Source: Spongiactinospora rosea (lineage in GTDB: Bacteria; Actinomycetota; Actinomycetes; Streptosporangiales; Streptosporangiaceae). From it: DNA of 64,000 bases. Shown here piece after piece: positions 1 to 8,952 of this stretch. The position numbers and the translations under genes are program-made. The DNA lies in contig NZ_QMEY01000001.1 in assembly GCF_003315795.1 (NCBI RefSeq), positions 372,001 to 436,000 on the forward strand, in the 5' to 3' direction. Every line of letters begins with the position of its first letter. Positions within the stretch are counted from its first letter, which is position 1. The notes under the pieces were generated by a model. The model made no database searches. It worked only from the letters and a program-made list of their open reading frames with translations, and was not told the origin of the DNA.

Positions 1-1251
1 CGTACTGCCAAGGCAGTATTCCCGCACATGGTCGCGTAATGCCAAAGGGTGCCCGTCGCCGAGCAGTGGTGTCAGTTCCCGGGTCAGCCGGGCAGCCAGC
101 GTGGCCAGCCGCAATTCATCGGGGAGCTGTAGTACGGGTTGGAGGGCGTCTCCGGCACCGTCCACCTGGCCGGCCATCACATAGGCGATGGCGGAGCCGA
201 TGCGCACCTGAGCCCATGTTCCATACGCCCATGTATCACCGTCCTTCCAGGCTTGCTCTGCTTCCGCAGCGGACTTCAGGGCACTGGCCGTTTCCCGTGC
301 CCGCAGGTGTACGCCCATCTCGTAGTTCGCTTGCCTCGCCGGCCCGCACTCGAAGGGGCCGCCTAAGCCGTCTGTGGTGTTGATCTGGTTGCGGGCTCGC
401 CTGGCCCGGTCAATGGCGACCTTCGCCTGACCCACCGCTCCCTGTACCTGCCACGCGTCGGCCTCCTGACATGCCAGCAGCACCCGCGCGCTGTCGGGGG
501 ACGATATCTCGAATCCTTGGCGCGCCAGCGTCGCCGCATCGGTCGGTTTGCCTTCCCAGAATGCCGCCTTCGAACGGGCTGACAGAAGCAGTGCTGTCAC
601 GCCATGGTGGCCGATCTGGTTGGCGAGGATCGTACCGGTGTGAGCGTAGGCATAGGCGTCTGCGATCTTTCCGAGGTCGCTGGAGGCCCACGACATCAGG
701 GCGCACAGCTTGCCCGCGATCATGTAGAGATCGCGGGTCTGTGTGAGGTGCTGATGGCCGTCTCGGACAAGAAGCAAAATTCGCCGAGTCAAGACTGCGG
801 CGCGTTGGAGGTTCGGTCCTGGTGCGGCGCGCAGAGACTCCCTTGCCAGGTATCGCGCCTGATCCTCGAAATGGGCCAGGGCACCAGTTCCTACATTGGT
901 CGTCTCGACCCATAGTCCGAGCTCGGATATTTCGTCAACGGCCGTGTTGACGAGCGTGGTCGGGCCGTCAGGCGTCGGTGTCTCTGACGCCTGAGCTTCG
1001 CCGAACAACTCCGCTTCACTCTTGCCGAACACGCGGCAGTACAGCAAACGGTACCGGTCGCTGGGTTTGTGGGCGCCCGCTTCCCAGTCTTTGATGTTGC
1101 GGATGATCGATTCGCGGTCGGGTAGACCCGCACGAATCCGCTCCGAGGCGGCTGCGACCAAGGCGCTGGCCATTTCACGTTGAGTCCAGCCCTCCCCAGA
1201 CCGCGCCGCTTGGAGACGACTGGCCCACTCTGGCCGGTTGCCTTCGGTCAT
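1..1251 (-). CDS. XRE-type HTH/TPR transcriptional regulator, partial (runs off left edge)
   Basis: An open frame of 417 codons runs off the left edge, so the C-terminus is missing. It starts at ATG 1251 (MTEGNRPEWASRLQAARSGE). The N-terminal ~75 residues look like a lambda-repressor-like HTH (WTQREMASALV, then RESIIRNIKDWEAG). The rest is helical with TPR-like spacing (AQVRIGSAIAYVMAGQVDGA). This architecture is common in actinomycete regulators of development, conjugation or small-molecule signalling. It is divergent from a small gene at 1422, leaving a 170-base shared promoter region. Target and ligand are unknown. The family call is good; the exact role is not. Confidence 0.7.
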   Translation of the reverse strand, partial: MTEGNRPEWASRLQAARSGEGWTQREMASALVAAASERIRAGLPDRESIIRNIKDWEAGAHKPSDRYRLLYCRVFGKSEAELFGEAQASETPTPDGPTTLVNTAVDEISELGLWVETTNVGTGALAHFEDQARYLARESLRAAPGPNLQRAAVLTRRILLLVRDGHQHLTQTRDLYMIAGKLCALMSWASSDLGKIADAYAYAHTGTILANQIGHHGVTALLLSARSKAAFWEGKPTDAATLARQGFEISSPDSARVLLACQEADAWQVQGAVGQAKVAIDRARRARNQINTTDGLGGPFECGPARQANYEMGVHLRARETASALKSAAEAEQAWKDGDTWAYGTWAQVRIGSAIAYVMAGQVDGAGDALQPVLQLPDELRLATLAARLTRELTPLLGDGHPLALRDHVREYCLGST

Positions 1252-1421
1252 CCCGCACCTCGCAAGGGGAGGAGGCTACCTTCCCCCCTAGTCTCACCTG
1301 CTCCCACCTTCCCCGCAGGAAGAACGCAGAGTCTCATTGAGAGCACGCAGTGTAAACATCGGCGCCTGTCGAGATTCCTAAGCCCTCGACGGAGCCTTGA
1401 TCACAGGGGAGGTTGCGGCCC

Positions 1422-1748
1422 ATGAGGGAGGATGAATCCTCTGTGCCCAAAGAAGGGGCGAGTCGGTTCACTGCCCAAGGCAATGGCTTGTTCGTCGTGT
1501 GGGAGGTGGACGCCGGCGATCGTGGGGCGGGCGGCGTCACTAAGGATGAGGTCACTGCCGAGAAGGACATGCTGGCCAAGCTGGACTCCTACCCGCAGGG
1601 GCGGGGGCGGGTCCGGTACGCGTGCCTGGCTCCTGCGACGCGTGGGGCGATCTACGACTACCGGTACGGCACCACGCTGGTCACCGCGCATCGGGGCGAC
1701 GGTGTGACGGTCTCTGTGGCCGGGGACGCGTGGGAGTCCGTCACATGA
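1422..1748 (+). CDS. Small hypothetical protein
   Basis: A 108-residue protein starting at ATG 1422, with a strong ribosome site (AGGGGAGG, 1405-1412) nine bases upstream; the TTG at 1413 would overlap that site and is less likely. I do not recognise a family. It is mildly acidic, with no membrane segment or cysteine pair, and the middle reads KDEVTAEKDMLAKLDSYP. It lies divergent from the XRE/TPR regulator and upstream of another small gene, so it may be a partner or target of that regulator (inference from position only). Confidence 0.5.
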   Translation: MREDESSVPKEGASRFTAQGNGLFVVWEVDAGDRGAGGVTKDEVTAEKDMLAKLDSYPQGRGRVRYACLAPATRGAIYDYRYGTTLVTAHRGDGVTVSVAGDAWESVT

Positions 1749-1865
1749 GCGGGTACGGCGGCGTGGTGAGGGTGCGGGCGCCGTCGTACCGTCCGGCACG
1801 GGCGGGCGTGCCAAGGCCCCACCCCTGGCACCGCCCGCCCGCGCCGCTTCACGAAAGGCGGTGTG

Positions 1866-2099
1866 ATGGACCACCTGAACCCCTCCGAACGCGCCCACCT
1901 GGCCGCGATCGAGAGCACCTACCCTGGCTGGCACATCTACATACGCGACGGGTGGTGGTGGGCGAGCAAACACGTCCCGCCCACCAGGGAGCAGAAAGCG
2001 GCCGGGGCGCTGTCCGAGTTCGCCCGGCAGGGGCCGTATGAGCTGGTGGCCGCGCTGACCGTGCAGCTCGGCATCCTGGCCCGGATGGGCGCGGCCTGA
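1866..2099 (+). CDS. Small hypothetical protein
   Basis: A 77-residue protein. The start is taken as ATG 1866 behind GAAAGG; GTG 1863 is the in-frame alternative. It contains an aromatic patch (GWHIYIRDGWWWASK) followed by an amphipathic helix ending LTVQLGILARMG. Small proteins of this look occur beside XRE/TPR regulators in actinomycetes, but I cannot name a function. It follows the previous small gene by 117 bases and may share its transcript. Confidence 0.5.
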   Translation: MDHLNPSERAHLAAIESTYPGWHIYIRDGWWWASKHVPPTREQKAAGALSEFARQGPYELVAALTVQLGILARMGAA

Positions 2100-2184
2100 G
2101 CCGAGTAGCGACACAGGTCAATGAGGGGCGTCCGGCATTGATGATCTCTCGGGCCCCGGGGAGACGGGGATCACATTCGGCGGG

Positions 2185-2211
2185 TCTCACACTTTGCCGG
2201 GGCGTCTCGTC
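2185..2211 (+). promoter_or_regulatory. Candidate ECF41-type promoter for the downstream CMD gene
   Basis: TCTCACA (2185-2191), exactly 16 bases, then CGTC (2208-2211). The published ECF41 consensus is TGTCACA-N16-CGTC, so only one base differs. It sits 36 bases upstream of the carboxymuconolactone-decarboxylase start, whose neighbour is an ECF41 sigma factor. Confidence 0.7.
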
Positions 2212-2247
2212 GGTAGGGGTGACAGCAGCCACGGCAAGGAGATGGAT

Positions 2248-2721
2248 GTGCAAGCTCGAATCAACTACATGGACAACCCGGTAGCCACGAAGGTCGCGAA
2301 GCACCTCGTTTCGGCGGTCAAGACGCTCAAGGACACGTCGTTTCCCAGTGCCACCGGGGAGTTGGTGGCGCTTCGGGTCAGTCAAATCAATGGGTGTGCT
2401 GTCTGCATCGACATGCACACCAAGGACGCCGTCCACGCCGGGGAGGACCAGCTGCGGCTGAATCTCGTCGCGGCGTGGCGGGAGGCGAAGGTGTTCAGCG
2501 AGGCCGAGCGGGCCGCGTTGGAGCTGGCCGAGGAGGGGACGCGGGTCGCGGACGGGGCCGGGGGCGTCTCGGACGAGGTGTGGGGGAACGCCGCCAAGCA
2601 CTATGACGAGGACCAGCTCGTCGCGCTGGTGACGCTCATCGGGATCATGAACAGCTTCAATCGCATGAACGTCATCACCCAGCAGCCCGCCGGTGACTAC
2701 CAGCCCGGGCAGTTCGGGTAA
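2248..2721 (+). CDS. Carboxymuconolactone decarboxylase/AhpD-family protein (ECF41 partner)
   Basis: A 157-residue CMD-domain protein. The peroxidase-type motif is NGCAVCIDMH: a CxxC pair with a histidine four residues after the second cysteine, as in AhpD-like proteins that reduce peroxides or serve as thiol carriers. The start is taken as GTG 2248 because AAGGAG (2236-2241) lies six bases upstream; ATG 2242 would sit directly on that site. It faces an ECF41 sigma-factor gene tail-to-tail across a shared terminator. In characterised ECF41 systems such a CMD, oxidoreductase or epimerase gene is the sigma factor's main target, and the promoter here fits. The physiological substrate is unknown. 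Confidence 0.85.
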   Translation: MQARINYMDNPVATKVAKHLVSAVKTLKDTSFPSATGELVALRVSQINGCAVCIDMHTKDAVHAGEDQLRLNLVAAWREAKVFSEAERAALELAEEGTRVADGAGGVSDEVWGNAAKHYDEDQLVALVTLIGIMNSFNRMNVITQQPAGDYQPGQFG

Positions 2722-2745
2722 GCGGTAAGAGCGGCAAGAAATGAT

Positions 2746-2776
2746 GAGGGACCGGACTTTTGGAGTCCGGTCCCTC
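2746..2776. terminator. Bidirectional intrinsic terminator
   Basis: Perfect 13-bp stem (GAGGGACCGGACT / AGTCCGGTCCCTC) with a five-base loop, lying between convergent genes. It probably ends both the CMD and the sigma-factor transcripts. Confidence 0.85.
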
Positions 2777-2785
2777 GTCGGTTGT

Positions 2786-3727
2786 TCAGTCGGTGATCCA
2801 GGGCTGGAGCTTGCCGGGGTTCAGTACGGCCCAGATGTGGCTGATCCGGTCATCGGCGACGCCGAACGCCACGACCACCATGGTGACGCCGTCGCGCTGG
2901 GCCACCAGGCCGGGGCGGCCGTTGACCGTGCGTTCCAGGAAGGTCACACCCGCCACCAGGCCGGTGATGTCGACCATGCGGCGGGCGATGCGCTCGCCGC
3001 CCACGATCGGGCGCGCCAGGGCGCTGACGACGCCGCCGCCGTCGGCGATGGCCGTGGCGTCCGGGTCGAGCAGGCCGATCAGGGCGTTGATGTCCTTGGC
3101 CTGCCAGGCGCGCTTGAATTCCCGGACGAGGTCGGCCTGCCGGGAGGGCGGCGGCTCGGGGGGCCGGGCCGCGCGGATGCGGCGGCGGGCGGAGGAGGCG
3201 AGCTGGCGGCAGGCCGCCGGAGTACGGCCGACGATCTCGGCCACCTCGGCGAAGGGGTAGCGGAAGACGTCGTGCAGGACGAAGGCGACCCGCTCGGCCG
3301 GGGTCATGGCCTCCAGCACGATGAGGAACGCCATGCTGATCGACTCGTCGAGCGTGATCTGGTCGGCCGGGTCGGCGGGCCCGGCGGGCGCCCCGGCGCC
3401 GGGCCGTCCGCCGATCCACTCGGTGCTGTCGGGCACCGGCTCGGGGATCCATTCGCCCACGTAGCGTTCCCGGCGGGCGCGCGCCGAGCCGAGTACGTCC
3501 AGGCAGATCCGGCCGGCGACCCTGGTCAGCCAGGCGGCCGGGTTCTCGATGGCCTCCTGCTCGGGCCCGGACATGGCGTACCAGCGGGCGTAGGTCTCCT
3601 GGACGACGTCCTCGGCATCGGTCAGCGAACCGAGCAGCCGGTAGGCGAGGTTGGTCAGTTGACGCCGTTCGCTCATGATGGCGCTCAGGCCGGGGTCGGG
3701 CGAGTACGGCTCGAAAGGCATGGTCAT
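2786..3727 (-). CDS. ECF sigma factor, ECF41/SigJ family
   Basis: A 313-residue sigma-70 family protein, longer than ordinary ECF sigmas. Region 2 lies near residues 15-90 (NLAYRLLGSLTDAEDVVQETYARW). Region 4 lies near 130-185 (RVAFVLHDVFRYPFAEVAEIVGRT). A C-terminal SnoaL/NTF2-like domain of ~110 residues ends in NPGKLQPW. In ECF41 members that extension replaces an anti-sigma factor and controls activity. The start is taken as ATG 3727 (MTMPFEPY); ATG 3721 is possible. A matching promoter upstream suggests autoregulation, and the adjacent CMD gene is the expected target. The signal sensed is unknown. Confidence 0.9.
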   Translation of the reverse strand: MTMPFEPYSPDPGLSAIMSERRQLTNLAYRLLGSLTDAEDVVQETYARWYAMSGPEQEAIENPAAWLTRVAGRICLDVLGSARARRERYVGEWIPEPVPDSTEWIGGRPGAGAPAGPADPADQITLDESISMAFLIVLEAMTPAERVAFVLHDVFRYPFAEVAEIVGRTPAACRQLASSARRRIRAARPPEPPPSRQADLVREFKRAWQAKDINALIGLLDPDATAIADGGGVVSALARPIVGGERIARRMVDITGLVAGVTFLERTVNGRPGLVAQRDGVTMVVVAFGVADDRISHIWAVLNPGKLQPWITD

Positions 3728-3781
3728 AGGGTTTCCCGGGCTCCCTGTGTGGCGGCTGCGGTCACCTGCTCTCACCTCATT

Positions 3782-3808
3782 GACGAGATGGCGACGCCGA
3801 TTGTCAGG
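3782..3808 (-). promoter_or_regulatory. Candidate ECF41-type autoregulatory promoter
   Basis: On the minus strand: CCTGACA, exactly 16 bases, then CGTC. The −35 half matches the ECF41 consensus at 4 of 7 positions; the spacing and the −10 CGTC are exact. It lies 55 bases upstream of the sigma-factor start. Confidence 0.5.
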
Positions 3809-3843
3809 CCGGTGTCCCATGTCACGGTAGCGCCATATATACA

Positions 3844-3857
3844 AACGATCGGTCGTT
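3844..3857. promoter_or_regulatory. Candidate TetR operator
   Basis: Near-palindrome AACGATCGGTCGTT (AACGA/TCGTT arms) 17 bases before the TetR gene start. This is a typical TetR-family half-site pair and a likely autoregulatory site. Confidence 0.6.
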
Positions 3858-3874
3858 AATGTAACTTGCCGCAT

Positions 3875-4507
3875 ATGACGCAAGACGGGCGGCGGCTGCG
3901 TGGCATGCGCAGCCGGGAGGCGATCCTGACGCAGGCCGTGGGCCTGGCGTCCGTCGAAGGGCTGGACGGGCTGTCCCTCGGCAAGCTGGCGACCGCCACC
4001 GGCACCAGCAAGTCCGGGTTCTTCGCCCACTGGCGGGACAAGGAGCAGCTTCAGCTCGACGCCATCGAGTGGGCCGTCCGCCAGTGGACCGAGCGGGTGA
4101 TCACCCCCGCCCTGCGGGCCCCGGCGGGTGTGCGGCGGCTGTTCGCGCTGCACGAGTCGCGGCTGGACTTCTACCGTGACGGCGTCCTGCCCGGCAGGTG
4201 CTTCTTCTTCACCGTGCAGGCGGAGTTCGACGACCGTCCGGGGCCGGTGCGTGACCGGGTCGCGCGGGCCATGGGCGACTGGGAGGCGTTCATCCTGCGT
4301 CTGGTGGCCGAGGCCAAGGCGCGCGGCGAGCTCCCGGACAGCGTGGACGACGCTCAGCTCGCGTACGAGGTGGACGCGCTCGGGGAGCGGGTCATCAGCC
4401 GCCTCCGTCTGCACGACGGGCCGCTCGTCCTCGTCCACGCCCGCCGCGCCGTACTCCAGCGCCTGCGCGCGCTGTGTCCCGACCCCACCCTTCTCCCGGA
4501 GGACTGA
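3875..4507 (+). CDS. TetR-family transcriptional regulator
   Basis: A 210-residue regulator starting at ATG 3875 (MTQDGRRLRG). The HTH lies at residues ~35-60 (LSLGKLATATGTSKSGFFAHW). The ligand domain contains CFFFTVQAEFDDRPG, typical of YxaF/LmrA-like TetR proteins. It lies directly upstream of a thioesterase gene (two-base gap) and a small dimeric-barrel protein, so the three form an operon. The palindrome just upstream suggests self-repression. The ligand is unknown, though an acyl-CoA or aromatic compound would fit the neighbour (inference). Confidence 0.85.
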   Translation: MTQDGRRLRGMRSREAILTQAVGLASVEGLDGLSLGKLATATGTSKSGFFAHWRDKEQLQLDAIEWAVRQWTERVITPALRAPAGVRRLFALHESRLDFYRDGVLPGRCFFFTVQAEFDDRPGPVRDRVARAMGDWEAFILRLVAEAKARGELPDSVDDAQLAYEVDALGERVISRLRLHDGPLVLVHARRAVLQRLRALCPDPTLLPED

Positions 4508-4509
4508 CC

Positions 4510-4998
4510 ATGACCACCATCGAAGGCGGCGTGCACGAGCCGATCCAGGTGCACTATGACGAACTCGACGCCATGGGCCTGCTGCACAACTCCCGGTACA
4601 CCCTGCTGGTCGAGCGGGCGATCGTCACGTACTGGGCGCGCCACGGCTGGGCCCCCGACCGCGCCAGATCGAAGTTCAAAGACGTGTTCCTGGCCGTGCG
4701 GGAGGTCAAGATGACCTACCACATGCCGGTCAGCGGGGCGGGCGAGGTGGTGGTCCACTTCTGGATCGACCGCATGGGCCGTACCAGCGCGGTGTACGGC
4801 TTCCGGGTGCTGTCGGCCGACCGGACGGTCGTGCACGCCGACGGCTACCGGGTCAACGTCAACCTGGACCCGGCCACGCTGCGGCCCGAGCCGTTCAGCG
4901 CCGAACTGCGCGCCGCCGCCGAGCCCCTGTTCATCGCGAAGGCTGCGGCGGAGGCTGCGGAGGAGGCGGCCGAGGCTGTGGAGGTGGCGGCATGCTGA
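4510..4998 (+). CDS. Acyl-CoA thioesterase, 4HBT hotdog family
   Basis: A 162-residue hotdog-fold protein. The family signature is HYDELDAMGLLHNSRYTLLV: the aspartate and asparagine sit where 4-hydroxybenzoyl-CoA-type thioesterases hold catalytic residues. The last ~25 residues are an Ala/Glu repeat ([17 protein letters not shown]) that looks like an unstructured or helical add-on. GGAGGACTGACC precedes the ATG. It is translationally close to the TetR gene and overlaps the next gene by seven bases. The acyl substrate cannot be read from the sequence. Confidence 0.8.
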   Translation: MTTIEGGVHEPIQVHYDELDAMGLLHNSRYTLLVERAIVTYWARHGWAPDRARSKFKDVFLAVREVKMTYHMPVSGAGEVVVHFWIDRMGRTSAVYGFRVLSADRTVVHADGYRVNVNLDPATLRPEPFSAELRAAAEPLFIAKAAAEAAEEAAEAVEVAAC

Positions 4999-5363
4999 GG
5001 TCCCGCTGGATCGCGGGCCCGGCGGACGCCGGGCCGGGCCCGCTGGTGGCCTCGCTGACCGACTACCGGATGAACAGCTACCGGGATTTTCCCGGCATCG
5101 TCAAGAGCGCCAGGTCGCTGGGCCGCCTGTGGCCGGAGCTGCCCGGCGCGGTGGGCATGTGGCTGTGGGTGGACCCGTACACCCGCAGGGTCGGTTCGCT
5201 GTCCGTGTGGCAGGGAGAGGATGATCTACGTGGGTTCGTGCGGGTGCCCGACCATGTGCAGATCATGCGCAAGTACCGGCACCGGGGCACGCTCCGGTCA
5301 CGCACCTGGAAGATCGACGAGCTGGACCGCACCGCACTGTGGCGGGTCCTCAACCCTTCCTGA
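4992..5363 (+). CDS. Hypothetical small protein, possibly ferredoxin-like/monooxygenase fold
   Basis: A 123-residue protein overlapping the thioesterase stop by seven bases, so probably translationally coupled. The body ([21 protein letters not shown], then [17 protein letters not shown]) resembles dimeric alpha/beta-barrel proteins such as antibiotic-biosynthesis or spheroidene-type monooxygenases. That resemblance is by eye only. It overlaps the tail of the convergent MmyB-like regulator by 14 bases. Its role with the thioesterase is unknown. Confidence 0.6.
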   Translation: MLRSRWIAGPADAGPGPLVASLTDYRMNSYRDFPGIVKSARSLGRLWPELPGAVGMWLWVDPYTRRVGSLSVWQGEDDLRGFVRVPDHVQIMRKYRHRGTLRSRTWKIDELDRTALWRVLNPS

Positions 5364-6231
5364 CCGGCCCCGCCCCTGACGGTACGGCGGGGCGCTCGCC
5401 GGCCGCCCACGACGCGAGGAACGCCAGCGCCGCCGCCGAGGGAGAGCCGGGGTCGGCGGTGTAGACGATCATCATCTGGTCCTCGGCGGCGCGCATGCTC
5501 AGGACCTGGAAATTCAGGTCCAGCTCACCGGCCACCGGGTGGACGAAGCGCTTGCGCCCCGAACGCGCCGCCCGGACGCGGTAAACGGACCACCAGCGGC
5601 GGAAATCGGAGTCCTTCATCGAGAGTTCGCCGACGAGCCGGGCCAGCCCGGGGTCGTCGGGGTAGCGGCCGGCTTCCATCCGGAGGTAGGCGACGCACTC
5701 CGCGCCGACCCGCTCCCAGTCCGCGTAGCGGGCCCGTACCTCGGGGTCGAGGAACGCCATCCGTACGTGGTTGCGCTGCTCCGGCGGCAGCGCGCCGAAG
5801 TCCCCGATCAGCGCGGCGGCCAGGTCGTTCCAGGCCAGGACGTCCATGCGCCGCCCCACGAGGAACGCGGGCATGCCGGCCATGCCGTCCAGCAGCGCCT
5901 GGGTCGCGGGCGGTACGCGCCGCTCCGCGACGGCGGGCGAGCGTGGCCCCGCCCCGGGCGACCGCTCGTCGGCCGCGCACCGCAGCAGGTATTCCTCCTC
6001 GTCAGGGCGCAGGTCCATGGCCCTGGCGAGGGCCACCAGCACACCGGGGGAGGCCGTCTTCACCCGGCCCTGTTCGAGGCGGGCGATGTAGTCCACGCTG
6101 ACACCCGCGAGCGCGGCCAGTTCTTCGCGGCGCAGCCCGGGGACGCGGCGGCGTCCGGTCGCCGGCAGCCCGGCCCGCTCGGCACTGGCCCGGGCCCGGC
6201 ATGCACGCAGGTACTCGCCCAATTCGGTCAT
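5350..6231 (-). CDS. XRE-family regulator with MmyB-like ligand domain
   Basis: A 293-residue protein. The N-terminal HTH has the hallmark [20 protein letters not shown] followed by YIARLEQGR. The C-terminal MmyB-like domain reads [20 protein letters not shown] and ends with the family's conserved [15 protein letters not shown]. In Streptomyces MmyB, the methylenomycin regulator, this domain is PAS-like and binds a fatty acid. The start is ATG 6231. It is oriented as the aldehyde dehydrogenase upstream on the same strand, with a 103-base gap. These regulators usually control a neighbouring oxidoreductase, so the dehydrogenase is a plausible target (inference). Confidence 0.88.
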   Translation of the reverse strand: MTELGEYLRACRARASAERAGLPATGRRRVPGLRREELAALAGVSVDYIARLEQGRVKTASPGVLVALARAMDLRPDEEEYLLRCAADERSPGAGPRSPAVAERRVPPATQALLDGMAGMPAFLVGRRMDVLAWNDLAAALIGDFGALPPEQRNHVRMAFLDPEVRARYADWERVGAECVAYLRMEAGRYPDDPGLARLVGELSMKDSDFRRWWSVYRVRAARSGRKRFVHPVAGELDLNFQVLSMRAAEDQMMIVYTADPGSPSAAALAFLASWAAGERPAVPSGAGPVRKG

Positions 6232-6334
6232 GAGGACCCTCTCGAATCGCGACCCGGCCTGGTAAAGATCTGAAACCGCGGGGCCACGGGGAATCATCCC
6301 GGGGCCCGCGATCAGCACGTACGGACCACCCGCC

Positions 6335-7756
6335 TCAGCCGCCGACGAGCACCTTGGTCTCCAGGAACGCCGCCACGCCCTCGGACCCGAACTCCCGCCC
6401 GTTTCCGGACTGCTTGTAGCCGCCCCAGGGAGCCCCCCAGTCCAGCGGGGCGTCGTTGACAATGATGTACCCCGCCCGGACCTGCGACGCCACCGCGCGC
6501 ACCTCGTCCGGGTCGCCGCCGACGACGTATCCGGCCAGGCCGTACGGCGTGTCGTTGGCGATGGCGACGGCCTCCGCGACCGTGTCATAGGCGATCACCG
6601 ACATGACCGGGCCGAAGATCTCCTCCCGTGCGATGGCCATGTCGTTGGTGACGTCGGCGAACACGGTCGGCCGTACGAAGTGGCCCCTCGAAAGGCCCGC
6701 CGGCCGGCCGGGGCCGCCGGTCACCAGCCGCGCCCCCGCGTCCAGGCCACGCTGGATGTAGTTCTGCACCTTGTGCCACTGCGCCGCCGAGACCAGCGGG
6801 CCCATCTGCGTCTCCACGGAGCCCGGATCGCCGATCTTGAGCGCCTCCAGGGAGGGCACCAGGACCGACAGGAACTCCTCAAGGCGCGACCTCGGCACCA
6901 GCGTCCGCGTGGGAGCGGAGCAGACCTGGCCGGTCATCGCCATCATCCACTCCTGCGCGGTCCGGACGGCGATGCCGAAGTCGGCGTCGGGGAGCAGGAT
7001 CTGCGGGGACTTGCCGCCGAGTTCGGTGAGGACCCGCTTCATCGTCGGCGCGGCGGCGATCGTGATCCGCGCGGCCGTCTCCAGCGAGCCGGTGAAGGAG
7101 ATGACCCCGACGTCCGGGTGGCCGCTCAGGGCGTTGCCGACCACCGAGCCGAGGCCGGGGACGAGGTTGAATACCCCGGCGGGGACGCCCGCCGCGTCCA
7201 TGATCTCCGCCATCACCACGGCGGAGTAAGGGGCGAGTTCGGAGGGTTTGAGGACCATTGTGCAACCCGCGGCCAGGGCGGCGGCGGTCTTGCCGGCGAT
7301 CTGAAGGACGGGGAAGTTCCAGGGGGTGATCAGGCCCGCGACCCCGAGCGGTTCCTTGCGTACCTCGGTGCCGCCGCGGAACTCACTGAAAGAGAAGTCG
7401 CGCAGCGTCGCGATGGCGTCGGCGATCTGGAAGCGGCCGGCCGGGACGTGCGCGGTGCGGGCGAGCGTCACCGGCGCGCCCATCTCCAAGGTCACGGCCT
7501 GGGCCAGGTCCTCGGCCCGCCGGTCGAACTCGGCCAGGACGCGCTCTAGTAATTCGGCCCGCTGCGCGGGCGAGGTGCGGGAGTAGGACTCGAAGGCGCA
7601 CGCCGCCGCGGCGACCGCCCGGTCCACGTCCCGTGCGCCGCCCAAGGTCACCCGGCCGGTGATCTCGCCGGTCGCCGGGTTGGTGACCGCCAGGACGTCC
7701 GGCTCTTGGGGGTCGATCCAGGCGCCGTCAACATGAATCTTCGTGTGCTCACGCAT
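6335..7756 (-). CDS. NAD(P)-dependent aldehyde dehydrogenase
   Basis: A 473-residue ALDH-superfamily protein of normal length. The Rossmann entry ITPWNFPV, the general-base glutamate in TELGGKSPQ, the catalytic cysteine in GQVCSAPTR and the C-terminal EEIFGPV are all present. It oxidises aldehydes to acids in the cytoplasm; the substrate is not evident. The start is ATG 7756 with GGGAGAG 11 bases upstream. The gene stands alone between the MmyB-like regulator and a broken GNAT gene. Confidence 0.92.
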   Translation of the reverse strand: MREHTKIHVDGAWIDPQEPDVLAVTNPATGEITGRVTLGGARDVDRAVAAAACAFESYSRTSPAQRAELLERVLAEFDRRAEDLAQAVTLEMGAPVTLARTAHVPAGRFQIADAIATLRDFSFSEFRGGTEVRKEPLGVAGLITPWNFPVLQIAGKTAAALAAGCTMVLKPSELAPYSAVVMAEIMDAAGVPAGVFNLVPGLGSVVGNALSGHPDVGVISFTGSLETAARITIAAAPTMKRVLTELGGKSPQILLPDADFGIAVRTAQEWMMAMTGQVCSAPTRTLVPRSRLEEFLSVLVPSLEALKIGDPGSVETQMGPLVSAAQWHKVQNYIQRGLDAGARLVTGGPGRPAGLSRGHFVRPTVFADVTNDMAIAREEIFGPVMSVIAYDTVAEAVAIANDTPYGLAGYVVGGDPDEVRAVASQVRAGYIIVNDAPLDWGAPWGGYKQSGNGREFGSEGVAAFLETKVLVGG

Positions 7757-7912
7757 GATGAGAATCGCTCTCCCGTGAAGATCCGAGGGCGCGCCCGGGA
7801 CCTGTGCCCGGACCTCCGCCTCTCGCTCACGTCCTATGCTCGGACCCGCTCGCGGAGGCATCCAGGGAGAGCTTTTCCCAGTCACCCACCTCCCATGGGA
7901 CCGGGCCCGCCG

Positions 7913-8348
7913 CTAAAGCGGCTTCAGGAAGCGCGCCGCCTGCTCGCAGGTGTCGGTGTAGCCAAGCCGCGCAGGAAGGCGTGCGCCCCGGTCCGGTACC
8001 GCGAACTGGTGATCTCCAGGTCGCGGCAGCCCCAGGCGCGGGCCTGCTCCTCGGCGGCCTCCACCAGCACCCGCCCGACCCCTTTGCCGTGCAAAGCGTC
8101 GTCCACCACCAGTGCCACCAGGCGAGCCCGCCGGGCCGAGTACTCGATTAGCGGGAAGGCGTGCACGGCGGCGAACCCGGCGACCAGGCCCCCATCTCGG
8201 TGACCAGCAGCCTGCTGTACCGATCGTCCAGCCAGTTCTTCAGCCGGGCGGTGACCTCGGCCGCGTCCGCAGGGTAGCCGAGCCGGTCGAGGAGTACCGC
8301 GAGCCGTGGCGCGTCATCGGCCCGGGCCGATCTGATGCTGGAAGCCAT
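7913..8348 (-). pseudogene. GNAT N-acetyltransferase, disrupted by two frameshifts
   Basis: The start at ATG 8348 (MASSIRSARADDAPRLAVLL) opens a GNAT protein that derails after LLVTEMG at a C5 run (8189-8193; G5 on the coding strand). Adding one base restores LVAGFAAVHAFPLIEYSARR and the acetyl-CoA loop KGVGRVLVEAAEEQA in the next frame. A second missing base near 7960-7967 breaks the C-terminus; restoring it gives YTDTCEQAARFLKPL and a stop at 7913. Both lesions are single-base losses in or next to short runs. This is either a real pseudogene or a pair of sequencing errors. Confidence 0.75.
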
Positions 8349-8379
8349 GCCCGGCAGTCTGCCGGCAGCGCCGGAACGG

Positions 8380-8904
8380 TCAGCCGACGGTGGCGGTGTA
8401 GGCGGGGGTGAGTTCGTCGGCGCGGTCCCAGGCGGACCATGTCACGGGGCGGTCGTCGAGTACGGCGGCGAGCACTTCCAGCCCCGCGTGCCAGCCGGAC
8501 GCCGCGGGGATGGCGGTGTCCCGGTCGTCGAAGACGTTGGTGAACACCAGGAGGCAGCCGCCGTCGCCGTCGGGAGACAGCTCCCAGCGGAGGATCTCGC
8601 CGTCCCAGGTGTATTCGAGCAGGTGGGGCGGGTCCACCTGGGTCATCTCACCGCGACCCGTGGTGCCCGGGGCGCCGGGGGCCAAGCCGAGTCGCCGGAT
8701 GGTGGCGTCCGGCATGTCGAACCGGACCTTCGCGCCGGGGGTCAGATCGAACTCCACGAGCATCGGGAACCAGCTCTTGAGCTGGCCGGACTCGGTGATG
8801 CCGCGCCAGACGCGGGCGGGCGAGTGAGCGAGGCGGCGCTCGAAGCGGAGCTGGTAGCGCCCGTCGGCGGTGGTGGTCAGCGTGCCGAGGTCGGCGGAGC
8901 GCAT
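8380..8904 (-). CDS. SRPBCC/AHSA1-domain protein
   Basis: A 174-residue START/Bet v1-like protein with the motif FERRLAHSPARVWRGITESG at the N-terminus and LLEYTWDGEILRWELSP centrally, which is typical of AHSA1-type proteins. These bind hydrophobic ligands or act with stress regulators. The start is ATG 8904, with GAAGGGAAG upstream. No regulator gene is adjacent, although such genes are often paired with one. A perfect palindrome lies upstream of it. Confidence 0.85.
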   Translation of the reverse strand: MRSADLGTLTTTADGRYQLRFERRLAHSPARVWRGITESGQLKSWFPMLVEFDLTPGAKVRFDMPDATIRRLGLAPGAPGTTGRGEMTQVDPPHLLEYTWDGEILRWELSPDGDGGCLLVFTNVFDDRDTAIPAASGWHAGLEVLAAVLDDRPVTWSAWDRADELTPAYTATVG

Positions 8905-8952
8905 CGATACTTCCCTTCTGTGGTCCAGCGGCCACCATAACCGAAGCGGTAT

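Noticed and set aside
1745..2041. Possible ATGA-coupled small gene after the 1422 gene
   Set aside because: Proline/arginine-rich, and the downstream half overlaps the better-supported gene at 1866 in another frame.
2741..3859. 372-codon plus-strand frame
   Set aside because: Antisense of the ECF41 sigma gene, low complexity.
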